This document shows, piece after piece, positions 8,706-16,978 of a DNA stretch of 64,000 nt; position 1 is the first letter of the stretch; each line of letters opens with the position of its first letter. This DNA is from an uncultured archaeon (GTDB lineage Archaea > Thermoplasmatota > Thermoplasmata > Thermoplasmatales > Thermoplasmataceae). The notes beneath the pieces were generated by a model, which was given only the letters and a program-made list of their open reading frames with translations, was not told the origin of the DNA and did no database searches. The position numbers were made by a program, and so were the translations under genes. Location of the stretch: positions 692,457 to 756,456 of the forward strand of contig CP009479.1 in the NCBI GenBank assembly GCA_000965745.1, given 5' to 3'.

Positions 8706-9065
8706 TTGCCCAAAGCTAAAGGTGCTGGCAGACCCTCTCTCCAGAAGAAAGACCCAAAAAGGAAAGTTCCAGTATCAGCATCCCTAGAGCAGGGACTACT
8801 CTGGAAACTTGAAGAACTCGGCATATCGCCAACAGAACTTCTCTCTGCAGCAGCTCAAACTGTTGAAACCGACGAACACGGTTTAACGCAGAAGGATTTC
8901 CTGAAACTCATCCTGGATCTTCCAATAAATGACATGAGCGAGGACCAAAATCAACGGGTAAGAAAGGAAGTCATGGAAATGAGCTTCAGTCCAGGAGAAG
9001 ATATCCAGGACATATATGACCAGGCAAGGTATAGAAAAAGGAAAATTCTGAAAAGGGATATGTGA
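8706..9065 (+). CDS. Ribbon-helix-helix-like DNA-binding protein
   Basis: A 119-residue, highly charged protein. The TTG start at 8706 is chosen because a strong Shine-Dalgarno (GGAGGTG, 8691-8697) lies 8 nt upstream. Residues about 13-45 (KRKVPVSASLEQGLLWKLEELGISPTELL) read as a beta strand followed by two helices, the pattern of RHH (Arc/CcdA-type) regulators. The C-terminal half is acidic and then basic (YDQARYRKRKILKRDM). Such proteins are common on archaeal plasmids and integrated elements as copy-control or antitoxin proteins. The exact role is unknown. Confidence 0.6.
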   Translation: MPKAKGAGRPSLQKKDPKRKVPVSASLEQGLLWKLEELGISPTELLSAAAQTVETDEHGLTQKDFLKLILDLPINDMSEDQNQRVRKEVMEMSFSPGEDIQDIYDQARYRKRKILKRDM

Positions 9066-9204
9066 CGACGCATTTATTTCCGAACCATACACAGTCAACG
9101 GATTCACATTCATTCTATCACGATAAGGTGAACAGCAACGAGTGGCGAATTTTTTTCATTAACTTCTGTTTATCAGAAGTATAATCAACTGAATGTGAAA
9201 AGGG

Positions 9205-9447
9205 ATGTACAACCACGAGGGCTGCATTAAGATCGAAGATCCGCATTTTACTGAGAGATCAGACGCTCGTTTTCTGCCTAAAAACACTATCGACAATATT
9301 CTGTCCCGAGGAAGGTGGATGCCTGACGGAAAGAAGGTTAACAATCAGCAAGACTTTCGAGTAGTACTGGGCAAATGGACGCTGAAAATCACCATAAAAT
9401 TCGGAAATCCCTGTACAATTACATTTTGGACTGCTTATTTTAAATAG
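9205..9447 (+). CDS. Small RelE/DUF4258-like protein, candidate toxin
   Basis: 80 residues from ATG at 9205. The order HFTERSDARFLPKNTIDNILSRG, a central strand FRVVLGKWTLKITI and the closing CTITFWTAYF resembles compact RelE/barnase-like nuclease folds. In DUF4258 proteins a His and Arg open a helix, and a final Thr-(Ala)-Tyr strand closes the sheet. This is similarity by pattern, not a search result. It precedes a YgiT-like zinc-ribbon gene by 62 bp, a known toxin-antitoxin arrangement for DUF4258 proteins. No clear ribosome binding site is seen. Confidence 0.4.
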   Translation: MYNHEGCIKIEDPHFTERSDARFLPKNTIDNILSRGRWMPDGKKVNNQQDFRVVLGKWTLKITIKFGNPCTITFWTAYFK

Positions 9448-9509
9448 CGAAAAATGGCAGTGCAAAGTAACAACACAAAAACTTTTATCATGACACCTAT
9501 TCTAATACT

Positions 9510-9875
9510 ATGGACGAACCTCTAAGTTCAATCGAATGTCCCGTTTGTGGTTCTGGCATGGTTAAAGGTAAGATGCCATTCAGTATAGATAGGGTGTTCG
9601 TTGACTTCTATAAAGCATGGCGCTGCACAAGTTGTGGGAACTCTTTTTTCATAACTGAAGAGAGGGATATAAGAATTAGAGACGCCACAATATTGGGAAT
9701 AATTCAATCAGAAAGTGTGCAGGAAGAGCTTGTTTATAAGTCGGATGAGACGAATCATCAAGACATTGAGGTTTCGACAGATGTGCCCAAAATAATATCG
9801 CTCCCTCGAGAATTTAAAAAGGACAAAGAACAGTTATCAGATAATTTCTCTGAGGTTACAGCGATTGTGAGTTAG
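9510..9875 (+). CDS. YgiT/MqsA-like zinc-ribbon protein
   Basis: 121 residues. The N-terminal zinc ribbon has CPVC at residues 10-13 and CTSC at about 39-42, separated by a strand-rich linker (GKMPFSIDRVFVDFYKAWR), as in the N-terminal domain of MqsA/YgiT-type antitoxins. The C-terminal 70 residues are acidic and lack a recognisable HTH. A TATA-like CTTTTATC about 20 nt upstream of the ATG suggests its own leaderless promoter. The next gene starts one base after its stop, so the two are probably co-transcribed. Confidence 0.55.
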   Translation: MDEPLSSIECPVCGSGMVKGKMPFSIDRVFVDFYKAWRCTSCGNSFFITEERDIRIRDATILGIIQSESVQEELVYKSDETNHQDIEVSTDVPKIISLPREFKKDKEQLSDNFSEVTAIVS

Positions 9876-9876
9876 T

Positions 9877-10401
9877 ATGTACCAACCTATTGATTTTCGC
9901 AAATATCCTGAAAAGGACTTTCGTACTAGGGGCCAATTTCAATGGGCAATTTATGATATTGAGCATCCAGATTGTACCGGTACGTTAAAGGTGGCAAATC
10001 TTCCGGTCAAAGTCTTGGAGGTACCGGAATATCTGGCCCCTCCAGGCGCATTTGATGATAATAACCCTCCCTTCATGGTAATGTGGGCGCCGTTAGTGGT
10101 ATCATTTAGGAACAAAGGCGTTAGGAAGAAAGCGGGAGTTCCTTTGACAAGGGAAGATTACAACGAAGCGGACAAAGTGGATCTATTTTCCGGAGACCTA
10201 GTAACGAGATATGAACCAGATAACGAGTATACGGTTATAGATAGATCTTCTTACATTCTAAGAGCGAGGTTAGTCGCCACTAAACTTGAGTTGCTCCAAA
10301 ACAAAGTAGATCAGTTTGGAGATCCAGGTTTATGGGTAACTTGTAACAATAACATTAGTTTCACGAAGTTTACTCCAGGAGTTCCAGGGGTTCACCAATA
10401 G
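9877..10401 (+). CDS. Unknown protein (174 aa) of the integrated-element remnant
   Basis: I do not recognise this protein. It is soluble and proline-rich with predicted beta character (DCTGTLKVANLPVKVLEVPEYLAPPGAF, then MVMWAPLVVSFRNKGVRKKAGVPLTREDY). It has no transmembrane segment or obvious catalytic motif. Its ATG follows the stop of the zinc-ribbon gene by one base, indicating an operon. A stress or toxin-antitoxin accessory role and a viral structural role are both possible, and nothing in the sequence decides between them. Confidence 0.6.
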   Translation: MYQPIDFRKYPEKDFRTRGQFQWAIYDIEHPDCTGTLKVANLPVKVLEVPEYLAPPGAFDDNNPPFMVMWAPLVVSFRNKGVRKKAGVPLTREDYNEADKVDLFSGDLVTRYEPDNEYTVIDRSSYILRARLVATKLELLQNKVDQFGDPGLWVTCNNNISFTKFTPGVPGVHQ

Positions 10402-10477
10402 ATTATCGAGTGATGGCTATTTGTGTTTGTTCTCAAGACATCATTCTTGTAAGTGAATATCTCTACACATCTCAAGT

Positions 10478-10587
10478 TAAGTTTTACGCTAAAACTTAAC
10501 GCCATTTATATATGACTTTGATTAAACACCCTTGATTATATAGTCGATCTATGCGAAAGACGTTAAGTTTTGACACAATCTTAACAT
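10478..10587. repeat. Cluster of GTTAAGTTTT motifs, one as a perfect hairpin
   Basis: GTTAAGTTTT at 10478-10487 pairs with AAAACTTAAC at 10493-10502 (10-bp stem, 5-nt loop). The same decamer recurs at 10564-10573, followed by CTTAAC at 10582-10587. The cluster lies in the 190-bp gap before the integrase remnant and could be an operator, a replication site or an arm-type site. Confidence 0.5.
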
Positions 10588-10591
10588 CACC

Positions 10592-11030
10592 TTGAGGCCG
10601 ATAGTAAGATCATCCAACAAATTCCAGGTCAGGATCCTCAGGCCATCTGAATGGGAAATCTTGAGAGATAAACTGGACATTAACATGAAAAGAATTTGTG
10701 CATCATGCCTGGTAACTGGAATGAGATACGCAGAATTGCGGAGATTCAAGGAAAATCCAGACTGGTTGGAAGGAAGGTTTGTATATCTCCCCAGGGAATC
10801 CACGGTGAAATTCCAGACAAAGTTTGGTGTCAAGGAAGAAGACATTTAAGGGTTCTACGAGGGAGAAGGGGGAATCAATCTGAAAGGGGATTATATGGGG
10901 GCAGCTTGTACCATCGCATGGGGAAATAAAAGACCGTTTTCATTGAAGCGTGTATAAAGCCTGATCTGAGATCAGAGACCATGCCGAGGTCTACGCATAG
11001 AATAGAAATATGCAATAGAATAAACAAATT
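10592..11030 (+). pseudogene. Decayed archaeal tyrosine recombinase (integrase)
   Basis: The first part (10592-10849) contains RPSEWEILRDKLD, then LVTGMRYAELRRF with the first catalytic Arg, then FVYLPRES, the signature of archaeal SSV/plasmid-type integrases. An in-frame TAA at 10847-10849 interrupts it. The same frame continues as FYEGEGGINLKGDY to a TAA near 10937. A further frame reads IEACIKPDLRSETMPRSTHRIE, resembling the next integrase segment. The catalytic His-x-x-Arg and Tyr parts are not recoverable. It is a remnant of an older integrated element, distinct from the intact integrase at 56035. Confidence 0.65.
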
Positions 11031-11057
11031 AATAAGCAGGAGCTATTTTATTTTTTT

Positions 11058-11426
11058 ATGGCCGGAAACTACTATTATGATAAACTTACTCATTGGATGC
11101 AAATAACCAACGGAGACTACAGACCCTACATCAGAAACAAGGGAAAATCTGGAATTTCAAATGAGTTTAAGAATGACCCAAGATTCACGAGGGAAGTTTG
11201 CGGATATCTGAAGACTTATGCAAAGGGGAAGGAAAGAGATTCCGTTTCGACGATTATTAAAGGTATTTCAAATCCAGAGAGTGATGTGCTGGACATTCTG
11301 GTAGGTGCCACATTAGATGCTTGCGGTTACACAGATACTGGGAATACCTTGATTGGCTTGGCTGTTGCGGGCTTAATTGGTGTTGGCATAATATCAATCC
11401 TTGCTGCCCTGACTTCAAAGAGGTGA
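11058..11426 (+). CDS. Unknown protein with one C-terminal membrane helix
   Basis: 122 residues. The N-terminal 85 are hydrophilic (YYYDKLTHWMQITNGDYRPYIRNKG). Residues about 97-118 form a single hydrophobic segment (LIGLAVAGLIGVGIISILAAL) ending in a basic tail, so it is a tail-anchored type. No family is recognised. An AT-rich TATA-like stretch lies directly upstream. Its stop overlaps the start of the next gene (TGATG), so the pair is translationally coupled. Confidence 0.6.
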   Translation: MAGNYYYDKLTHWMQITNGDYRPYIRNKGKSGISNEFKNDPRFTREVCGYLKTYAKGKERDSVSTIIKGISNPESDVLDILVGATLDACGYTDTGNTLIGLAVAGLIGVGIISILAALTSKR

Positions 11427-11710
11427 TGACAATAAACCCATTTATTCCGGACCTATCTTTCTTTGACACTTATATAATTCCCTTGATGTCTGCTTGTTTG
11501 GCTCTTTACGGAACGTTACTAGCACGAAAAGAGAAACTGAACGGTTCAGAGAGGATGTTACAGGGACTAAAAGACCAATTCATGGTCAATGATATGCTAC
11601 TTAAAGTATTAGAACACAGCGTTGCTTTAGCCGAAGACGGTTTTAAGAAATCCCTATTAGGCCAAATTGAACTAATTAGGATTGTATTACAACATTCACA
11701 TTATAGTTAA
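11426..11710 (+). CDS. Unknown membrane-anchored protein, 3' end altered by IS630
   Basis: 94 residues from the ATG at 11426, sharing one base with the upstream stop. One membrane helix near the N-terminus (DTYIIPLMSACLALYGTLLA) is followed by a helical cytosolic part. Its last codon is completed, and its TAA supplied, by the first bases of the IS630 element inserted at the TA 11704-11705. Removing the IS in silico gives two extra codons and a TGA, so the gene is hardly damaged. With the previous gene it forms a two-gene membrane unit of unknown role. Confidence 0.6.
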   Translation: MTINPFIPDLSFFDTYIIPLMSACLALYGTLLARKEKLNGSERMLQGLKDQFMVNDMLLKVLEHSVALAEDGFKKSLLGQIELIRIVLQHSHYS

Positions 11711-12785
11711 ATACCTAACTTTCTATACTTATTATACTCCTCCGGAATGAACTTCCTGATCCAGCCTATCGAGAAGGAATTGAACGGTGACAGTTCCTGG
11801 AAACTCTTAGAAATGAGGGATTTCATGTGATGTTCCGATGCAATGAAATTTCTCGATACAACTCTCTTTATGCTCTTCCATATGAATTCAATTGGGTTGA
11901 GATCAGGCGAGTATGGCGGCAGGAAAATGAGTTCTATTCTGAGTTCTAGGGATAATTCCATCACCTTTGCTGCATGATGTGATGCAAAATTATCCAGCAC
12001 CACCTTGATCTTCTTTTCAGGATTGTTCCTCCTTATCTCAACCAGAAACGCGCAGATATCCTCCTTCCTTGATCGCTCCATGAAGCTGCATGTACTTGTG
12101 CCATTGATTGCATAGAACCCTATGCAATTGATTCTGTACTTAGCTGTGTTCTTTATCTTCTCTGACCTTTTGAAGGACCACATCCTTACAGTGTTGGATG
12201 TGTTCTGTGGAGATGACTCATCCAGGAATCCTATGATCTCATCATCCATGCTGATCTGGCCTAAGTTTTTTTTAGCCTTTCCTCAGCGTCCTTTGGACGC
12301 CTGAAGTCATGCGGATATGGCTTTGAGTACTTCATGCCCATCTGCCTGAGGATCGTGCGTACATGCTTCTGTGAGAACCTGATTCCGAATCTCTTCTCAA
12401 TGAGTTTCTGTACCTCCTCTGTGGTCCAGTCATCCCTTTCCTGCAATATTGTCCTGAGGCGTTCTTTCTTCTCCCCGGAGAGCTTAGCGGGCTTGCCGCC
12501 TGCAAATCTAGGTGCAAGGCCGTCATATCCATCCTCATTCCACCGGTCCTGCCACTGGTACCCGACCATCTTGTACACTCCGACCTTGGATGCAGCCTCT
12601 TCCACTGAATCTCCGTTGTAACGGTGCCTGACAAAGTACAGGCGCTTGAGGATCCGAGTGTCCTTCTCCAGTGTCTTGATACGCTTTTCAAGCTCTTCCA
12701 CACTCATTTTTCTGTCAATTGGTATGGTCTCCTTCCTGCCCATGGTTGTATAATACTAATACGTATTAAAAGTATGGTATTTAAC
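11706..12785 (-). mobile_element. IS630-family element with frameshifted transposase (1080 bp)
   Basis: Flanked by TA on both sides (11704-11705 and 12786-12787), the target duplication of IS630/Tc1 elements. Inverted repeats begin GTTAAATACCTAACTTT on the left and GTTAAATACCATACTTT on the complement of the right. Confidence 0.85.
11707..12743 (-). CDS. IS630-family transposase made by -1 frameshifting (two frames)
   Basis: The upstream frame (12743 down to 12261, 160 codons) is the N-terminal HTH/winged-helix part (DSVEEAASKVGVYKMVGYQWQDRWNEDG). The downstream frame (12249 down to 11707 from its first ATG) is the DDE part, with GFLDESSPQ, then VVLDNFASHHA (second Asp) and LPPYSPDLNPIEFIWKSIKR (third acidic residue). 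The frames meet at a run of eight A (12266-12273 on the complement), where a -1 slip on AAAAAAA continues into the second frame without a stop. The fused product would be about 345 residues, the normal length for the family. This looks like programmed frameshifting, not decay. Confidence 0.8.
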
Positions 12786-12948
12786 TATAATTTGAACCGG
12801 AGAAAAATGGAAACACAACATCACTTTCGCCGATCATGTGAAATTAAAAAATCTCTGAGTTTGTTGAAAGCCAATTTCCCCTTCTCCATGATTCCAATAA
12901 GATACCTGTTCTGATAACTTGTCTTGTCGATCCTCAAGGAGACAACTT

Positions 12949-13149
12949 CTAGTTCATGCCCTTCTCAATACACGCAAATAGTCGATCCACGGATATGCCG
13001 GATCCGTTAAGTATTTCCGTTATTGATTGTTCGCCCTTCTTATCTAGGTAAAGCAGAGTCTCTGAAAGTCGGACTACCTTCCTATTATCACTGCAATAAC
13101 TGAAATTACGTATGAATCTGGCGGGGCCGGCATTTTGACTTGTCACCAT
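12949..13149 (-). CDS. Small protein (66 aa), possibly a winged-helix fragment
   Basis: A TATA-like ATTTAAAAT about 20 nt upstream of the ATG at 13149 fits a leaderless promoter. Residues 30-62 (LSETLLYLDKKGEQSITEILNGSGISVDRLFACIEKG) read as three helices in a winged-HTH arrangement, as in small archaeal regulators. The N-terminus has no recognised motif. It may be a complete mini-regulator or a remnant next to the IS630 element. Confidence 0.45.
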   Translation of the reverse strand: MVTSQNAGPARFIRNFSYCSDNRKVVRLSETLLYLDKKGEQSITEILNGSGISVDRLFACIEKGMN

Positions 13150-13231
13150 AGGAATAGGTCGATTTTAAATCAGAAGGAATTAAATGGATGGGGATTCAGT
13201 ATCTATTGATATTAGCAGAATTAGTTGAGTT

Positions 13232-14266
13232 CTACTTAATTCCTCTAATTATTGCATGATCATGCATGTCTAAAGCGATCCTCGTGATATCTTTCCACCT
13301 AATGACTTCCACCAGCCCATCATTTCTCTTTATACTTAAGTATGGTCCAATTGACACAACCGAACCGACAATAGTTGATAGACCCTTACTTTGTGGGACA
13401 TTGTCAACTTCCGGTTGATAAGTACCGGTGATACCAGTAGGATGTCCGCAGGAGACCTTCTTCAGTCTTGAACCGGTGCTTAAAAAGCCATGACTGTACT
13501 GAGAAATGCTGTTCCGCCTTGTCTGAGGTCTTCTCCACATCAGGATTCTCAAGATACTTTGTGGCATCTTGAAAGTTATCTCCACTTTGAACCATTTCTG
13601 ATTGGATAGCACTTCTGTTTTGAATAGGAAATTCTCCAAATATGGATATAATCCTTTTTGGGAGAATACGACTGCGAATGAAAAAATCACTAAAAAGTCC
13701 CCAAGAAGGCTTATCGGCGTAAATTTACCAACGGGATAAACAACCGTGGGTATATTCGTGTAGAAGTTGGATGAGATAAATAATGGAAGAAGCACCGAAA
13801 TAAAGAAGATTTTGTGTATCTTAATTTTAGAATATAAGTCTGCGAACACACTAATGTCTCCTCCACTAGGGTTCACTTCTTTTGAAGTATATTCAATCAG
13901 ACTGGTTGCTTTATAATGCAGACTTACAAATAATCTAACCCAGACTATACTCTGAATGAAAAATGTAAACCACCACAATAATCCCACGATTGAGTTTGGG
14001 TGCTGAACATTCAAAGGAAAAAGTGATTGAAAGTACAGAGTTACCGCTAGAACAAAAGGCACTGCATAATATAGATCTGAAAATTGCGTTTTATTCACCA
14101 ACTCAAAGAAATTTCTCATTTCTTTATTGGCTGAAGTGAAAATTTGAATCGACTTCTTTCTATTGAATGGTGATAATGGTAGAGCTCCGGTTCTGTTCTG
14201 CAAAATCTGCAAAGTGGGAAGCAAAATAGTTGCCCCCAGAGTAATTTCCGCGAAAGTGCTTACCAT
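13232..14266 (-). CDS. Polytopic membrane protein with apparent compensating frameshifts
   Basis: 344 residues in the annotated frame. The N-terminal 230 residues have about six hydrophobic segments (YYAVPFVLAVTLYFQSLF, LLWWFTFFIQSIVWVRLFV, FISVLLPLFISSNF, LGDFLVIFSFAVVFS). The C-terminus (TIVGSVVSIGPYLSIKRNDGLVEVIRWKDITRIAL) looks like a small beta domain. Between about 13595 and 13420 the annotated frame is Arg/Ser-rich and unnatural, while the neighbouring frame gives a balanced sequence (FQDATKYLENPDVEKTSDKAEQHFSVQSW). Two opposite indels, real or sequencing errors, would explain this. No family is recognised. Confidence 0.55.
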   Translation of the reverse strand: MVSTFAEITLGATILLPTLQILQNRTGALPLSPFNRKKSIQIFTSANKEMRNFFELVNKTQFSDLYYAVPFVLAVTLYFQSLFPLNVQHPNSIVGLLWWFTFFIQSIVWVRLFVSLHYKATSLIEYTSKEVNPSGGDISVFADLYSKIKIHKIFFISVLLPLFISSNFYTNIPTVVYPVGKFTPISLLGDFLVIFSFAVVFSQKGLYPYLENFLFKTEVLSNQKWFKVEITFKMPQSILRILMWRRPQTRRNSISQYSHGFLSTGSRLKKVSCGHPTGITGTYQPEVDNVPQSKGLSTIVGSVVSIGPYLSIKRNDGLVEVIRWKDITRIALDMHDHAIIRGIK

Positions 14267-14473
14267 CTTAAAGTGACAAAACCTTTAGGGAGAAATTATT
14301 TTCGGACTGCAGCAAGCTCTCTTACTTTTCAGTTCTCCCGTAATTAAAATTTGCCTTCGTAGAATCGATTACTTTGAAGTTGTAAAAGTATTTAATTGAT
14401 TAAATAATATGGTTGAATATGTTATATTCTGTAAGATATTTCTTATCTTATCATACTCACATTGGTGAGGCTA

Positions 14474-15686
14474 GATTATCGTTCGCTTAATAATTAGTCT
14501 ATTATTATATACCATCTTTTCATATCTTATGGATATAAATGGTGTTCAGGAGGAATTTTCCGAAACCGAAGTTCACTGAAGAACAGCTTGCAGATCTTGG
14601 AAAGATAAGGAATTCAAGGAGCGAGGAAAGAAGGCGTGTAATCAGGGCAGGAATAATTCTTGACTACATCGCTGATCTCAGCGACGAAGTCATAGCAAGG
14701 AAGAACCATGTAAATAAGAACACCGTAAAGAACACCCTCTCCAAGTTAAGAGAATTCGGCGTTGATTCTGCTCTTGCTGATCTTCCAAGGCCAGGAAAGC
14801 CACGCAGGATCACCGACGACGATAAGGCATGGATCCTGAATCTTGCCTGCACAAAACCATCGGAACATGGATATCCCAATGAACTCTGGACATATTCCCT
14901 GCTCACATCCCATGCAAGGATGAGCAGGCCATCATTGAGAGACGTGAGCCGTTCCACAATTCACGATATACTGACACTTGCAGCGATCAGGCCGCACAAG
15001 ATCCGGTATTACGTAGAGAACAGGGATGAGGATTTCGAGAACAAGATGGCAACCATTCTTCATGTTTACAAGGAGGTCGAAATTATCAACTCCGGATCTG
15101 CAGAGGATGACCTGAAGGATACCATAACAATATCATTCGACGAGAAGCCTGGAATACAGGCACTGTCACTGAAATCTGAGGAGCTTCCTCCTGTTCCCGG
15201 AAAATACCCATCTGTAACGAGGGATTATGAATACAGGAGACTGGGCACGTTATCACTTCTTGCAGGATTGAATCTTCACAGTGGAAAGGTTACGGAGATT
15301 ACCTCCAGAACACACAATAGCGACGACTTCATAAGATTCCTGAAGAAGCTTGATTCCTCATATCCAAAAGAGATAACCCTGAGGCTGATCCTGGACAACC
15401 TCAGGGTTCACACATCAGAGAAGACAAGGAAGTATCTCGCAACCGTTCCGAACAGGTTCGTGTTTGTGTTCACCCCCAAACATGGATCATGGCTCAACAT
15501 CGTTGAAACGCTGTTCAGCAAGATCACAAGGACACTCCTGAAAGAGATAAGAGTGAAGAGATTTGAAGAGCTCAAAGAACGCATAGACCAGTATTTCGAT
15601 GAGCTGAACAGGTCACCAGTCATATTCAGGTGGACCTACAAAATGGATGAAACTGTAATAGCATAGAAATTAAGAGAACGCTCATC
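14474..15686 (+). mobile_element. IS630-family element, copy A of an identical pair (1213 bp)
   Basis: Bounded by TA at 14472-14473 and 15687-15688. Inverted repeats are GATTATCGTTCGCTTAAT on the left and GATGAGCGTTCTCTTAAT on the complement of the right. The sequence appears identical to 51215-52427, and the flanking DNA differs immediately outside. Confidence 0.95.
14539..15666 (+). CDS. IS630-family transposase (copy A)
   Basis: 375 residues, uninterrupted. An N-terminal HTH region (LSDEVIARKNHVNKNTVKNTLSKLREFG) precedes the DDE core. TISFDEKPGIQAL holds the first Asp, LRLILDNLRVHTSEK the second, and FTPKHGSWLNIVETLFSKITR the Glu. The encoded protein is the same, residue for residue, as copy B at 51280-52407, so both may be active. 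Unlike the other IS630 element in this window it needs no frameshift. Confidence 0.95.
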   Translation: MVFRRNFPKPKFTEEQLADLGKIRNSRSEERRRVIRAGIILDYIADLSDEVIARKNHVNKNTVKNTLSKLREFGVDSALADLPRPGKPRRITDDDKAWILNLACTKPSEHGYPNELWTYSLLTSHARMSRPSLRDVSRSTIHDILTLAAIRPHKIRYYVENRDEDFENKMATILHVYKEVEIINSGSAEDDLKDTITISFDEKPGIQALSLKSEELPPVPGKYPSVTRDYEYRRLGTLSLLAGLNLHSGKVTEITSRTHNSDDFIRFLKKLDSSYPKEITLRLILDNLRVHTSEKTRKYLATVPNRFVFVFTPKHGSWLNIVETLFSKITRTLLKEIRVKRFEELKERIDQYFDELNRSPVIFRWTYKMDETVIA

Positions 15687-15806
15687 TAGTTAGTCTGATC
15701 AATTTTTATCGTGAACCCATTCCTGATACCAGTCAAACCTATTATACAACATGAGGTTTCTTGTTACAAAGTTTGGTCACCAAGCAACTACTAAGAGTGT
15801 ATAAAT

Positions 15807-16724
15807 ATGTATCCTGAAGAGATAATTATAGGAATATTTTCATACAATGAGGGAAATAATTTAAAGAGGATAGTTCAGCATATTTTGAGTGAGGAACCAC
15901 GACTTTCCAATCAAATTCTCCTTTTGGATGACAGTGATGATCCTTACAGTCTACAGGTCTTGAAAGAACTAACAGAGAAATACGGTATAAGAAAAATATC
16001 AAACAAAGAAAGAAAAGGGAAAATCTTTTCCTACAATACTCTTTTAAAATACTTTTTAGAATCCAATGCAGATGTACTAGTACATTTTGATGCGGATTTG
16101 ATTCTCGAATCTGGAGTAATCAAAAAGCTCTACAATAATATTGCTAGTGGAATATTCGATGTCACTGGATGCATGAATAGATCACTTCTAGGACGAACCC
16201 TATTTGAAAGATCGGTGAGGTTGTTATCAGTTATGGGGGAAAGAGCTAGAATGGATGGTACAATGGATTTGCCACTGGTAGGCCATAACGGAGCTTATAG
16301 CAGAAGGGCTGCCAATATTATTTACCCTGTTCCTACAGGGGGGATAAACGAGGAACTTTATGTTGTTTCCATAATGTTATCCAATGGCCTGAAAGCTGGC
16401 TTGACCAGGGATGCACTTTCATACTTCAGAGTTCCATCTAACATGAATGATTATATCATGTCTCACAGGAGACTCGCCGCTCAGACCAAGAAATTCATGA
16501 GCATAAACGAGAGTCGATCTGGGGGGAAAATCCTTGAAAAGGCTTTAGAGAAGACAAGAATAAGAATGTCGATGAGGCATGTGTATGCTTCAGTAAGTAA
16601 GGATATAGCAGGACTCATTTTGTCTCCATACATACTTGCCATCAGAAAAGCAGCAATTTGGAGTTCGGGAATCAGTAATGAAGATGAATGGGAAATAGTC
16701 AGCAGCACTAAGAATCTGGATTAA
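15807..16724 (+). CDS. Family-2 glycosyltransferase
   Basis: 305 residues with a GT-A fold. The nucleotide-sugar site opens IIIGIFSYNEGNNLKRIVQHIL. The metal-binding DxD lies in VLVHFDADLIL (about residue 94). GGINEELYVV (about 180) carries the acidic acceptor-site residues. There is no membrane segment, so it is probably cytosolic or peripheral and adds sugars to a lipid-linked glycan. It is the first gene of the glycan island, directly after IS630 copy A. A TATA-like TATAAATA ends within 2 nt of the ATG, too close to drive it leaderless, so the promoter is unclear. Base composition is AT-rich compared with the IS next door. Confidence 0.85.
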   Translation: MYPEEIIIGIFSYNEGNNLKRIVQHILSEEPRLSNQILLLDDSDDPYSLQVLKELTEKYGIRKISNKERKGKIFSYNTLLKYFLESNADVLVHFDADLILESGVIKKLYNNIASGIFDVTGCMNRSLLGRTLFERSVRLLSVMGERARMDGTMDLPLVGHNGAYSRRAANIIYPVPTGGINEELYVVSIMLSNGLKAGLTRDALSYFRVPSNMNDYIMSHRRLAAQTKKFMSINESRSGGKILEKALEKTRIRMSMRHVYASVSKDIAGLILSPYILAIRKAAIWSSGISNEDEWEIVSSTKNLD

Positions 16725-16940
16725 GAATTCTCAACGTATGTGGTTTCTCCATATAAATTCTAAATCGTTTTTTTATCTAATCTATTTGCCTCACCTATGA
16801 GATTCCATAAATACGAGTAATATTACCGTCTGCTTTTTCAATGATGTTGAAGGGACTAAAATTTAGAGTTGTTTTTAATTTGACTTTATCGATCACCAAT
16901 CACTGAAGATCCACTTACTTCGTTGAAGTGAATTTTGGTT
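16725..16940. other. Intergenic stretch, nothing recognised
   Basis: AT-rich spacer between the GT2 gene and the IS3 element. I see no gene, RNA or strong repeat in it. Confidence 0.4.
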
Positions 16941-16978
16941 TGGACCCCTATTGTGGGAGTAGATTGTCTTCTTAGCTA

